This document shows, piece by piece, positions 12,481 to 28,100 of a DNA stretch of 64,000 nucleotides. Source of the DNA: Euleptes europaea. Its lineage: Eukaryota; Chordata; Lepidosauria; Squamata; Sphaerodactylidae. Every line of letters starts with the position of its first letter. The stretch's first letter is position 1. The stretch is from the NCBI RefSeq assembly GCF_029931775.1, contig NC_079320.1:44440021-44504020 (forward strand), given 5' to 3'. A program made the translations under genes and the position numbers. The notes under the pieces were generated by a model. That model was not told where the DNA came from, ran no database searches, and saw only the letters and a program-made list of their open reading frames with translations.

Positions 12481-13186
12481 TTCAGGTTCAAGCTACTTGT
12501 TCTTCATAACTAGTTCTCTAGCGTATGTGAAAAGTAGCACCCGTTTCTGAATAGTACCCCCCTTTTATCCTGATTAAATTTCTATGCCTCTGTGAACTCT
12601 GAACTTCCAAGCAACACAGCAACTAAGGCTGCATCTCCTACACATTTACTTGACAGTAAGATTAATTGTATATAGTGGGATGGCAGAGTGAAGATGCATT
12701 GGATTCGACTATTAGCGTAGTGCTCTTTGGACAACATATCCTTGGTGAATGCATTCATATGAAAGGGTAGCAGTATCACACAGTAGGTTCCTCCCCCACC
12801 TAAAACCTGCATACAGTTGTTGCACAATGATTCATGCAGGCATTCAACAGAATGTGCATGGGTTCACCCCATCTGAATATGCTGTATGAACAGGACTCAG
12901 AGGTTGCAATCCTATGTGCATTTACCTGGGAGTATGCTCTATTATGTGATTTACTTCTGAATACACTTGCCTAGGATTGTGCTGAAAGTCTGGAAAAGTT
13001 CCTTAATATTATCCCCATAGGGCAGGGAAGGACTAAAATGAAGACCATACATGCAGTCAGATTTTAGGAAACAGTAATTCTATGGCAGAACCAGGGGGGA
13101 CGTGGTGTAGCATCATATATCCTAGGCTGATACAGCTTCCATTATAAATCTTTTTGGATTTATTCCCATGTAAGTGTGAAGGCCAC

Positions 13187-13398
13187 CCTGCCCTGGATGG
13201 CCCAGGCTAGCCTGATCTCATCAGATCTCAGAAGCTAAGCAGGGTCATTCCTGGTTAGTACTTGGATGGGAAACCACCAAGGAATACCAGGGTCACTAGG
13301 CAGAAAAAGGCAATGGCAAACCACCTCTGTTAGTCTCTTGGCTAGAAAACCCTACTGGTTTGCCATAAGTTGGCTGCGACTTGACAGCACTTTACACA
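13187..13398 (+). mobile_element. 5S rRNA-derived SINE with BovB-like tail
   Basis: The head carries gcctgatctcatcagatctc, agaagctaagcagggtc, ctggttagtacttggatggg and gaataccagg, which are the internal control regions of 5S rRNA. The tail (ggcaaaccacctctgttagt ... gctgcgacttgacagcactt) resembles the BovB LINE 3' end. A 13-bp target duplication GTGTGAAGGCCAC flanks it at 13174-13186 and 13399-13411. Confidence 0.93.
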
Positions 13399-13411
13399 GT
13401 GTGAAGGCCAC

Positions 13412-14817
13412 TGAAACTGTAAGCAGCTTGGCTGTGACTCGGGGACAAACTAGACATGGCATCTGCCACATGTTCTTGAGTGCAAATAAGGCCCCACATC
13501 CATTTTGGCTTGGGAAAATCGAGGGGGGAGCTGAAGCCACTCCACTCTCCATACTGTGCTCCCAAGCCAAATCAGGCCCCAGAGCACTTGGGAACATTAA
13601 TTCCCCAGTGGAATGTCTGTCTCTAAGTCAAGTCAAGGAATCCCAACCCAACTCATGGCAGGTGTCACATCTATTTTGGCCCTCTGTCTATCCTATAATG
13701 ACAAACAGGCATAGCGATGCTTCTTAATGATCGTAGATCTTTACAATATGTCTTGATGCCTCTGGCAAAGGAGCCATTAAGACTAAAAGAAATGACTTCT
13801 CCCCTACCTGAAGACAGGTGTGTCTGGGTCTGTGTGACAACAAAGCCAATATTTTTAGACTGGAAAATGAGAGTTCCACAAAGAAAAGCAGACAGCCATG
13901 GCAGAGAAGTGAGCCAAAACACCCTCTCTCTCTCTCTGGGGATCTGAGGTAGGACAGCAAATAAACAGGCCTGGAGGAATGCATCTTTGCCTCCATGTGT
14001 GCCTAATCTGTATATTTTTAAATAAAGCAAATACTCCTTTCTAGTGTTCCCTGTTTCAAAGAAACAGGCCCAGGTAGGCACTATTCCCTAGAACTTCTCA
14101 CCACTCTGTAGAAAGGGCTTGAAATGTAGTGTTCCTTACAAAGGTTCATGCCAAAATAAATGAATCAGCCTCTGATGTGCTATATCGTACTTCATGACAT
14201 TTTCATAGTGTTATTTTTACAGTAAAACTGTTGCAAAGAATAAAATAAAATAAAACAGAACAACATTAGCAAGAGCAAGCTGAGTACACGGACGTGCGCA
14301 CACAAAAGGGCCTCTGGAAAAAAATCAATAATAAGTGTCACTATAACAAACAAAATAAATTTTAAATGAACATATGAATTCTCAGTTGTGAGATTTAAAA
14401 AAATTACAAGTACACTTACACAAATGGATAAAAAATCTCTTAAAAGACTGGAAGAATGCATGAGTATAAGGCACTGAGGCAGAATTCTGAAAAGATGTTT
14501 TCTGTCCATCCTGAACCAATAAAGCACACTCCAATCTCATTTGCAGGCCAAGAAACAATTTAGAAGTCACAACTGACACTGTACAATTAAAAATCAAAGT
14601 ACAAACAAAATATGTCAACAAAATACACAGTTCAGGCTAACATTTCCACTCTAGTAACAAAGAAGGAGAGAGAAATGTTAAACAATAGTAGAAGAATGTT
14701 AATGGTTGCATTTAGTTCTTCTAATTCATAAGGGCGCGTATATTTTAAAACTAAAATAATCATGGATTTATAATTATTCCCCCCAAAAAATTATGATCCT
14801 GAAAATAGCACCATAAA
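13412..14817. other. Intergenic, no gene recognised
   Basis: No exon or family assignable. Open frames at 13266-13727 and 13671-14081 have no recognisable product and partly overlap the 5S-type SINE. Confidence 0.5.
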
Positions 14818-15011
14818 CACATGACACTGCCTTATACTGAACCAGATCCTTGGTCCATCAAAGTCAGTATTGTCTACTCAGAATGGTAGCAGATCTTCAG
14901 GGTCTCAGGGAGAGGTCTTTCATATCACCTACTACCTGATCCTTTTAACTGAAGATTGAATCTGGGACCTTCTGCATGCCAAGAAGATGCTCTACCACTG
15001 AGTCACAGCCC
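14818..15011 (-). mobile_element. tRNA-Ala-like SINE, antisense
   Basis: On the - strand it starts gggctgtgactcagtggtag and continues to ccaggatctggttcagtata near the end, with a phrase like tgactttgatggaccaagga. Same family as 43530-43747 and 54894-55099. Confidence 0.85.
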
Positions 15012-15390
15012 AGCTCATAATAATACTGAAATACAACTCAGAACCTCAAGTATGCATGCACAGAAAACAGCCCAGTCACATTCAAGGTTTGACAATAAGT
15101 ATACAGTGTTTGCTTTAATTCAATAGACCATGGCAGGCAAAGCAGGGAAATGGTTTGTTGTGTTGCTGCCAAGACACAGGAACAAGCTTGGTTGAATGGG
15201 ATAAGAATGCTGACTCACATCTGGCACTCCATGTTCTGATCCCCCCTCCACTCCTTTTTGCATTCCAGAAGAAATAGAGGGAGAAGTGTGGGGTGGTGAA
15301 ATCAGAACAGACTCCCTGCTGCATGTTGCACTCTGATCACTCCCTGTTGAGACACACCAAGATGTTTGTGGGGGGTGGGGGAGGATCAGA

Positions 15391-15744
15391 ACTAGGGTTG
15401 CCAACAGACATGGCAAAAAAATGTCTTCTCCCTTTGATAAAGGCTTAATGTGTGGAAATGTGTTACTGAAATGTTTCATAGCATAGGTACAAACAACATC
15501 ACCTGGTACATAAGAACATAAGATAAGCCATGCTGGATTAAACTAAGGCCCATCAAGTCCAGCAGTCTGTTCACACTGGCCAACCAGGTGTCTCTAGGAA
15601 GCCAACAAACAAGACGACTGCAGCAGAGTCCTGCCTGTGTTCCACAGCACCTAATGATCCTGGAGAGAACAGGTATGGTAAACAACATCCCCATCAAGCC
15701 TCTATTAAAGGGACATTTTTTTCTCCAGGCAGTTGGCAACCCTA
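15391..15744. mobile_element. hAT-type miniature element (subfamily B), interrupted
   Basis: Perfect 13-bp terminal inverted repeats TAGGGTTGCCAAC / GTTGGCAACCCTA. Flanks atcagaac (15383-15390) and gccagaac (15745-15752) agree at 6 of 8 bases, fitting a worn 8-bp hAT duplication. The interior differs from subfamily A. A CR1-like 3' end sits inside it. Confidence 0.75.
15501..15679 (-). mobile_element. CR1/L3-like LINE 3' end inside a hAT element
   Basis: On the - strand it ends with a tail ccagcatggcttatcttatg then ttcttatg, as in the copy at 19466-20362. The 10-bp repeat AAACAACATC lies on both sides (15491-15500, 15680-15689), marking the insertion into the miniature element. Confidence 0.75.
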
Positions 15745-15752
15745 GCCAGAAC

Positions 15753-17454
15753 ACTGACTCCTAGGGGAGTCACTGTGGGCCAGACAACAGAGGTCTGTCA
15801 GGCTGCTTGCAGCCCATGAGCTTTATGTTATACACCCCAGAGATGGACCTTTAAATGCCCCCATATGAAGAGAACTCAAAGAGCCTACAGAAAGAAGTCA
15901 GTGTGTCTGCATAAGAGATGATGGAAAAGGAAGCACCAGAAGCCAGTCTATGCCAAATTAGGCATGAATTAAATCAGTGAGTTTAGGCATGCCTAAACTG
16001 GCAATTTTACTAAATGGGTATTGTTCCTTTAAGGTTTCCCTACCTTGAACAAATTATTCTTAATCTCAATACCTGGTTCTCCTATGTTTCTACATCACTT
16101 GATTGCTTAAACATGTCAATGGAGTTAAAACAAACTGTAAGGTGATGTGGAGGGATATGAGAATTCTATATATGGTTTCTCATGCACACCTGCAAGTAAG
16201 TGGCCACAATGCATAGAAGAATAGGCCTTCAGTCTTATTTCTAGCCAGTGGATTAAACAATCCAAATTAAAAATGGTTTTGGCACTTCTACTGCTTGCTA
16301 TCACAAAACAGGATGCTATTTGGGTGTAACTTTCTTCTACTGGACATGCAGACTAGCATGTTTTAGTGTTATATATTACCAGAACCTGCATGGATTGGGC
16401 CCAGCTTTCACTGCTTCCTGTAATCTGACACAGATTGGATATACTTGAGGAAATTATATCCGATTTATCAGGGTGGGTATGGGTGTACAGATATTTACAA
16501 AACAAAGTCTACAATTTCGGATTGAGGAAGTATGTATAGGAAATATGCAACCAACAGTACTGAGAGACTAAGCACAAAAGTAAAGTTAAAGGTGACTAGA
16601 GTCTAAATAAAGACCTTGCGTCCATTTAACAATCCACTAAAGCTTAATCAGGAAGCCTTTGACTTGAGTGGTATTTACTTCTGACTAAATAAAGCTGTTA
16701 GGTGCAATCCTATGTGCACTGGACTTACTCACTGTGACTTCTGAGCAAACATTGAGCTGCAAGTATTTTTTGTACTTTGCCTGTAATGTTGGTCTCAGGG
16801 GCATACAATTACCTGTGATGTGCAGCCCTGTACAGATGAAAGATTTTACATGAGGATACAAATTGTGAATTAATCCTTGAATATCAAAAAGTAATGTCAG
16901 ACTTCGAGATACAGTATATGTAACATCTAGCGTCTCCCCCCCCCCCCAGAAGTATGAATGAAAAACTACATATTTCCCCCTATGGGATTTGTATGAGCAG
17001 AGCAGTCTTAAAATAAAAACCTTTCCAATGTTTCAATAATTATGATTTTTACCTTTGTAAGGAATGGAAACTTTTAAAAAGTTGTTAAAAACTGGACCCC
17101 TAGGCCCGGTGGATATCATAGGTCCCACTCAGTAATGCAGAAAATGTTCTCTAATGTTCAAAAACAGATCAATATCCATCTTTCAGTCTCCAAAATACAT
17201 TTTGTTGCTATAGTAAGATAGAACTGGATTATTTTGAACCCCGTATGCAACAAGTTTTTTTCTATTTATATTGAACAGGTTTAAAATTGCTTTATTATAA
17301 GTTACTTCCTAAATACCACTAGGATACTTGTATTATTATGTATCTATAACATGTTGTTTGTGGTAATTATTCACTGTTGCTGATTTCCCTGAGATAACTT
17401 AGCTGAATTATGGGGTTCTGTCAATCAATCAATCAATAACCAATCCATATTCTA
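15753..17454. other. Intergenic, no gene recognised
   Basis: Unique-looking DNA with a poly-C run near 16937-16949. No exon or RNA gene seen. Confidence 0.5.
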
Positions 17455-17545
17455 TTTGTTGGCCCTCCAAAGCAACTGATTGGCCACTGTGTGAAACAGG
17501 ATACTGGGCTAGATGGGCTACTGGTCTGGTCCAGCAGGTCATGTC
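17455..17545 (+). mobile_element. CR1-like LINE 3' fragment
   Basis: Reads ttggccctccaaagcaactg, ggatactgggctagatgggc and ctggtccagcagg, parallel to the end of the CR1 copy at 32970-33780. Confidence 0.7.
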
Positions 17546-17699
17546 TTTAAAGTGTACTATTTAGCTTGGAAAGTTCTTGAGAGCACTCTCACTTGTAGTA
17601 TTTGTAACTAATAATATGTAAGAGTTTAAAATATCTATAAAGGAAGGCATCCCAGAGGCAATAAAGCACCCCTCACCCCAATCTTTTTGAGCCTGTGAG

Positions 17700-17912
17700 T
17701 AGAGTGGCCAACTCTGAGTTGGGAAATATCTGGAGATTTTGGGGATGGAGCCTGAGGAGGGTGGGATTTGGGGGAGGGACTTCAGTGGGGTATAATGCCA
17801 TAAGGTCCACCTTCTAAAGTGGCCAATTTCTCCAGGTGAATTGATCTGTCTCCTGGAGATCAGTTGTAATAACAGGAGATCTCCAGTCACCACCTGGAAG
17901 CTGACAACCCTA
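17700..17912 (-). mobile_element. hAT-type miniature element (subfamily A), antisense
   Basis: Ends TAGAGTGGCC ... GACAACCCTA are worn versions of TAGGGTTGCC / GGCAACCCTA. The interior (ggagatcagttgtaataaca then ggagatctcc) is subfamily A. The flanking 8-mers do not match directly. Confidence 0.75.
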
Positions 17913-18277
17913 CTCACAAGGAGGAATTTTTTTGGGGGGATGGTGGTCAGTGCCACCTCAAAATGGTTGCCACAGGAGATGGAGACAAATGGGATAATTC
18001 TCTCTTCGCACCTACTGGGAAGAAGGAAATCTTGAAGGAAACACACACTGACTAAGGAAAGCCCAGATTCTTTCCAGTCCTCTAACTCCAGCAGAGACCC
18101 TTTCATTTGAACAAAGGCAGCCAGTAACAAGCCCTGCCTTACAATGGCCCTGCCTACTCTCGAAAAAGGTGGGTGGGTGCCAAGGGAAGTACTGGCAGGC
18201 ACTATGGCACCCACAGGTACCACATTGGGGAACCTTGCAATAAAGAATCTCTTTCACAATTAAGCTGAGGACATATG

Positions 18278-18363
18278 CATGTGTCATCAAGTTGTAACCT
18301 ATTTATGGCAACCCCAGCAAGGGGCTTTCAAGGCAAGTGAGAAGCAGAGGTGGTTTGCCACTG
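18278..18363 (-). mobile_element. SINE/BovB-like tail fragment
   Basis: Antisense of the shared tail: catcaagttgtaacctattt then atggcaacccc and agaggtggtttgccactg. Only the tail survives, so the head type cannot be told. Confidence 0.65.
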
Positions 18364-19465
18364 TAGTTGAGGGCCATACAGTTCAAGCTATCAGTGTTTA
18401 TTATTACTGTGTGCTGCCTGAGGAGTTTACGTCTGAAAAATCACTTATTGATTTCTCTTCTCCAGAAATTCTGGCTTTTCAAATGTGAAACTTTTATATA
18501 TTCGTCTCCCGCACCATTCCCTTCTCTTCAAGGAATAGAGTTTGATAGTATCATATTAAATGGCTGGTGGCCACAGCAGGCCAGAAATTGTACCTTCCCC
18601 CACACTTAGAAGCCATGCAACTTGATATCCTAATGCCACCATTTGTCAAATATGTAGAATGGTAAGCTGTAGGCATTCTTTTGGAATGGGTGGATAACAT
18701 GGCAATTGAACTTTTTCATGCAATCTTTTAATCTTCTGGGGCTGCAATGATAAGTGTAGTCCATGGGAGATATGCCTGAAAGCTCAAGCTGTGCATTTCG
18801 CTGGAGGGAGGGAATGCTGCCTAACTGCACTAGGGTAGTCTGACTGCTGCTTAACAGGGAAAGCAATCTTGCTAATAAAAAGAATCAAGACTATAAAGGC
18901 AGCAAAAATTTCAAGCATTTTTGCACATAAAGGAATTAGTGTGAGGAATTAAAACTAAGCACCAATGCTGCTTCTTCGCTGTTTATGAACTGACGTGTAT
19001 GTTTTCCCGTTCTCCAGTCCTTTGGCAACCTTGTGAGTTTGAATACATACTTCTTTCCAGTTACTCTTAGCAGGAATAACTTTGTCAAGAGTGCAATCCT
19101 AAAGGGGGGTACTTAGAGCAGGCTTGAAGACAGAGCAGCTGCATTATGAATTGCCTTTGGAGGGACATATTCATTCTGGTTGGGCTTTCATTACAGTCAC
19201 CCTATAAACTGCATTTATGCTGAGGGCTGGAGAAGTCTAATGTCAGAGGTACTTTTCATGTTTTGTTTTTATTAATCTAATTATTTTTCTGCTCTCAGAG
19301 GACTCACATTAATGGTCTTTCAATATACTTTTGTAGTTATTACAGTTCGTTGCTGATATTGAGAAAGCTTGTTTTAACCTCGCTTTATGTTGAGTAATCG
19401 GAAGCATGTTTATATTAGTTTTGTTTCGGCTGTTGCTCAGCAGCAAAGTATTATATGTTGTGTGG
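18364..19465. other. Intergenic, no gene recognised
   Basis: No exon or assignable repeat seen. It includes a CT-rich stretch and short open frames without family resemblance. Confidence 0.45.
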
Positions 19466-19762
19466 GAGATTCAAAACAGATAAAAGGAAGTATTTCTTCA
19501 CATAACGCATAGTTAAATTGTGGAACTCCCTGCCCCACGATGTGGTGATGGCTGCCAACCTGGAAGGCTTTAAGAGGGGAGTTGACATGTTCATGGAGGT
19601 GTATTCATGGCTACTAGTAAAAAGGTCTACTAGTCATGATGCATACCTATTCTGTCCAGGATCAGCGGAGCATGCCTATTATATTTGGTGCTTTGGATCA
19701 CAGGCAGGACGATGCCGCTGCAGTCTTCTTGTTTGTGGGCTTCCTAGAGGCCCCTTGATGGG

Positions 19763-20311
19763 TAAGGTTGCCTGTTGGAAATACAACATCTAGTGCACAA
19801 AGATTGATTAAAGAAAGGAAGATCAGCAGGGGGCAGCAAGTGTGAGAGTTAGATAGATAGAAAGGTTGTGAACTTTCTCCCTTCTCTTCCTGTGTTCTTG
19901 TTTGTTCCCATAATGTACCCCTACTCTTCCTTCTTGTTACAGTGAAAGAGGAGCAACAGGCCGCATGTTGCCGTTAGTTATGGACCCTAGTTAGAAATAA
20001 GCCTGTCTCTCAGTCGTTTACCAAGTTTGTGATTTCTGAATAAACTCACTTTGTTTAGTCCTTAATCAGACTCAGGATCATTCTTAAGAAAAACTCCATT
20101 TCCTTCATTGCCAACTTCCAGGTACGAGCTGGAGATCTCCTGCTGTTACAACTGATCTCCAGCCAACAGAGATCAGTTCACTGGGAGAAAATGTCTGCTT
20201 TGGTAATTGGACTCTATGGGACTGAAGTCCCTCCCCTCCCCAAACCCCGTCCTCCTCAGGCTTTGCCCCCAAAACCTCCCACCGGTGGCGAAGTGGGACC
20301 TGGCAACCCTA
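19763..20311 (+). mobile_element. hAT-type miniature element (subfamily A) split by a solo LTR
   Basis: Starts TAAGGTTGCC and ends GGCAACCCTA. The 8-bp target duplication TTGATGGG lies at 19755-19762 and 20312-20319. The first 10 bases (19763-19772) are separated from the rest (20108 onward) by a solo LTR. Confidence 0.88.
19773..20107 (+). mobile_element. Solo LTR of a retroviral/LTR element (fossil)
   Basis: 335 bp bounded by TGTTGGAAAT ... ATTTCCTTCA, near-inverted ends with the canonical TG...CA. It holds a poly(A) signal in gaataaactcactttg and a 5-bp target duplication TTGCC at 19768-19772 and 20108-20112. No internal region is present. It looks whole as a solo LTR and is the youngest layer of the nest. 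Confidence 0.88.
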
Positions 20312-20559
20312 TTGATGGGCCTTGGTCTGATCCAGCATGGCTGTTCTTATGTTCTTATGTGTCCTGGCGTCTCCCTCTCTATTTTAGCCGGGTCTTTGGT
20401 CCCACTTGGGGATTTTGACAGATACTGCGAGCAAGAAGGAAAAGGAAAGCGAAGACCATTTTAACAACTGAAGCGTATAACACACACCGCAGAACTCAAT
20501 GGAGCTCCATCCTCTCCACCCTCCATCAAACCAAAAACTGCACCGCACGCAGCCGACCG

Positions 20560-20720
20560 CCAGGTGCCGCTGTGGTCTCCGTGACGTTGGCGCGGCCACG
20601 CCAGCCGCGCCTCTCAGCCTCGCGATCTCCCCGGGTTCGGCGCTCTCGCGCGAGCCCAGGCTCTCGCCCAATCTCGCGCGGCTGAGTGTTTCCGGCCTCT
20701 TTGGTTCCCTGCGCGGCGCC
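20560..20720 (+). promoter_or_regulatory. RPS3A: RPS3A CpG-island promoter with 5'TOP-type start
   Basis: From about 20540 to 21010 the sequence is GC- and CpG-rich (repeated cgcgcg, ctcgcgcgag), unlike its AT-rich surroundings. A TTTCCGG element, which could be an ETS-type site, precedes CCTCTTTGG at 20696-20704. That pyrimidine run fits the terminal oligopyrimidine start used by ribosomal protein mRNAs and gives a 5' UTR of about 24 nt. The start site is inferred, not observed. Confidence 0.8.
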
Positions 20721-24423
<3,703 letters not shown>

Positions 24424-24436
24424 AGCTGGATACAAA

Positions 24437-24475
24437 AATAAAAGATTTAATATAAACAGTGTGCGGTTGTGTTTT
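24437..24475 (+). terminator. RPS3A: RPS3A poly(A) signal region
   Basis: AATAAA at 24437-24442 begins 14 nt after the stop codon and is followed by a GT-rich stretch (gtgcggttgtgttttt) typical of a downstream cleavage element. This predicts a 3' UTR of only about 35 nt. Confidence 0.85.
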
Positions 24476-25129
24476 TGTAAGTAAGACAAAGTGATATTTG
24501 CGGTTCATATGTAAGCCCCATGGGATCCTAGTTGGGGTGTGACTCTCAAATCATAAGACCAGGATGTCGGAGTCTTAAGTGGCAAATTGGTTGCTTCTGC
24601 ATAATGTGCTTGAGAACCCAGCATTTATAAACATTCAATGTTAATGATGTTGGGGAGGGAGAAAGTAATGTGTGCAATTAATTAGCAAATGGGTTTTAGT
24701 TTAGCAGTGGGTGCAAAAACTACAGTAAGCTTAGAAGTGGGTTGTATCCACTGCTTTCAACTATGGTATAAGTCTGCTGCTTATTTGTAACTTTTACAAT
24801 AGCCTCTCTTATGCTTCAAGGGAGAATTGTTCAGTATTAGGCTCTGATTCTGAGGTCCATTTCAGTTGCCGTCTGAGGAAAGATTACTGTTAATCAAGTG
24901 TTCAGCGTGAATGCGTTTCCATTTCACATGGATGGCTGTTGAACCAGATTGTTCAAGTAAAATGCTTTGGCATTACTTTGAAGATGACACTTTTAAATGG
25001 AGTATTGACCAATTTGTAATGGTCTGGTGCTGTTTAATACTTGTTTCTGACGTCCGTGTTTTATATCAGCTTTGGGTCCTCTACTGTTATACTTTAGTTA
25101 GGAATGGATAGGTCTAGGAAGTGTCATTA

Positions 25130-28100
25130 TTTTATTGATTCAACTATCATTTCTGGAGATATGAGATTCAACTATGTATATTTGATATAGCATGTGTTTC
25201 TCAAAAATGAATCCGTTGCTTCAGTTTTCAGACAGTTTATTGATTAAATACAAACTTACTGATACTATAGAGCAGCATAAAATTATAATTAACTTCTGGA
25301 AAAGCAAAATAGTTTCTGTGCACAAGCTTCTCATTGATGAGCAGATCATTCTATAAGTAAAAAAAAAAATGCTTAGCTCCAGAAAAGTGCATTTGAAACT
25401 CTAATGTGGCTGATTTTTCACCACCACCTCCTTGCTGCAGCCCCTGACAACCATTGAGAGAGGGGGTGGGACCAATGGTAAACTCACAGGATATGATAAG
25501 GGAAAGGGGGATGTAGCTTCTTTCCCCTAGCACCCTCCCCAACCTCGTTTTTCCCCATTTTCTTATTATAAATACATTTTGCATAGTGGAAATATAGTTT
25601 TCTGGTTCTAAGCCACTGCAGAAACAAACTTTCTATTACATTCATGATTGCATAATAATTTATAAACAGAGAAGAGGAATTTGCTCATAGAATTGCCTTT
25701 ATATTTAAAGTTTATAGAGTGTGTAACCAAAAACCCTAGGTCAACTAGTTTAATGCATTTAAATATGAATGTTTTTTTTCTTCAAGTTTAGCCCACATTT
25801 AATACAGCTGCATTAAGAGTCCTTTAGATGGCACTGTTGGAGTGAAGTTACTGCATTTGTCAATCTTGGTATACAAAATTGAGAATACTTGGGTTGCTCA
25901 GCCAGATGCTTATTTAAATGTATGAAATGCTAATGGATGTAATATTTATCCATATTGTCAAACTTACAATACTAATTAATGCTTATTCATTTACAAGACT
26001 AAACAATAATTCCCCACTGCCTGTAAATCTCTAAATCACTACTTGCTCAATGTACTTTTATGAACACATTGGAAACATACAGTCAACAAATAAGTAAACA
26101 TTGCACTTTAACAATCTGTTTGGAATAGTCGAACTTCCAGTAACTTGTGCCAATACTTTTTTTCAAAATGCAGATAAAGTATGCATTGGTAAATAGAAAA
26201 ATGGGGGAAGTCTTAAGGCTGTGATGCAGCAACCAACATTTTTTGTAGTGCAAACTGGTAGCTGTTTTAGGGACCAAATAAAACCTCTGATAAGGCAGCA
26301 GGAACTTATACAAAGTACAAAAGCATCTTGCACCTCTGAAAGCTGAATGGCGAGGCTAGTGCCATCTGCAGAGCTTTTTCATTTTTGGGGAGAGTAATCC
26401 CAAATTACCACTCATCCAGCCCACAAGCATTTTGCACAAGTGTATTTGGCTTCATATACAAATCAAAAACAAGTGGGTGAGTATCTATGAATGCAAAGGC
26501 ATTAAATGTTTTCCTGAAGACTAAGTACCCAGAAAAAAGTGTTTCTTGCTAGTAGATATAAAATACATGTTTTCGATGTAGACAAATGCAGGTCAGTCCT
26601 TATCCAGGTTTATATCAAAACAGACTTGACAAAGCAGGGGGGGAAGCCACAGTTGCATACACAAGATCTTGTGCAGTTTCTAGCACTTTCCTCCTTATAT
26701 ACATTAAAGTATCCAGCAATTGGTTGCACAAAAAGAAATGCAAGTGCAAACTATAAGTTTGATCTAGCACATGTGGCTATAGTGGTCTCCTACATTTCTG
26801 CTTGTGCAAGAGGTCTACTACAAGTGGGAATTCTGCAGTGGATCTATCCAACAGCGTACCTAAAATGAGTCAGTGTTATGTGCAATAAAGAGCTTCATTG
26901 TCCTGTATCTCCAGGATTACTTTGAGTCAGCTCTGTTCTGATTCTTGCCTGTGATTTGCACATGGCCCTACTGGATAGAAGAGAGACTTATCCATTTATC
27001 TCTGTAGAAAAGTCTATTCTATAATGGCCATAATTGGAAAGATTGTGGATTTGGCCCATATTTTTTGTTTAAAATCAAGCCCATTTTGAAGAAAGTGAGA
27101 TGGCTGTAAATAGTAGCAGCTGGCAGTTCTCCCTAAGAAGGGGTTTGATATCTAGGAGCTGCATTAAAGACAAAAAAATAAAAATCGCTTATAAGCAGTT
27201 GCTGATTTTGCAGATGAGGTCACAAACATTTCCGAATACAAGGCACAATTAAATCTCCATGTTTAGTGTGAGATGCTCAACACAACATCAATTTTGTCAC
27301 ACGGAAACAAGTGAGGTGAATTTAAGAAAAAGTTCACCTTTTACAAGCAGGTTTACTGTTGCACAAAATAAAGTTCTGACTTTCATAGACTTACCCTTTA
27401 CCTGTGATTCTAGCAAACTTTGTCATGGAAGGAGCATGTGGCTAGTTAAATATTATTGCAGCTTGGTCTCTAGTATTTAGATTAGAAACGTTTTCCATTA
27501 ATGCTTTGATAAGGGTTTGTATCTTTATGCTCAAATCAGTTTTCTTAAAAAATGGAACTGAAGAAAAAAGACCAGTTTCTAGATCAGAACTGAATGCTGC
27601 AGAAGGCCTACTCGTATTCAGAACTATTTTCTTCTAGTACTAGTGAAAGTTCTTGGTCTATGTAATGTTACCCAAACAGTAGCAGAGAAATTACACAACT
27701 CAGAAGATGCAAAATGTAGTTCTAGGTTCTAGATAGTTTCTAGTGTTTTGGTGTACTTCACAGCCAGCATGTCTCAGGGTGTTGCAGGAAAAGTATGTAC
27801 TTGAATATACTGCCAGAAGCTTCATTTCCTTCCCTAATGCAGAAATCTGGTTTTCAAACTTGAATGGAAGCTGGTCCCAGTTTGTTCAGATAATGCAAAT
27901 GCTTTCTGAGTTTAATTGTGTGATTAGGCTAAATTGATTATTGTCTGGCTGAATAAGATAATGTATATGTTTCCTACACTAATTAGAAAATAATAAACTT
28001 ACTCGGATGATATGTTTTACAAACACATAATGATAGGTACAATGTAGCCATCTGTTTGCTATTAAACTTCTGGTAATTGTGAAGCTCGTTACCTTCAGAA

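Larger units (their letters stand above)
19466..20362 (+). mobile_element. CR1-like LINE 3' region, split by a nested hAT element
   Basis: Typical CR1 end phrases: ggaagtatttcttcacataa, ttgtggaactccctgcccca, ggccttggtctgatccagca and a terminal ttcttatgttcttatg. The copy is split at 19762/20312 by a hAT miniature element, with TTGATGGG repeated on both sides. Confidence 0.85.

Noticed and set aside
13195-13300. 5S rRNA gene
   Set aside because: It matches 5S internal control regions but is followed by a BovB-like tail and flanked by a 13-bp target duplication. It is a SINE.
17692-17920. 8-bp target duplication around the hAT copy at 17700-17912
   Set aside because: The flanks (cctgtgag and ctcacaag) match only as inverted words, not directly. 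Not used as evidence.
1-20500. Exons of LRBA, the expected neighbour upstream of RPS3A
   Set aside because: No translated stretch on either strand resembles the LRBA protein as I know it. In human its 5' end is tens of kilobases away.
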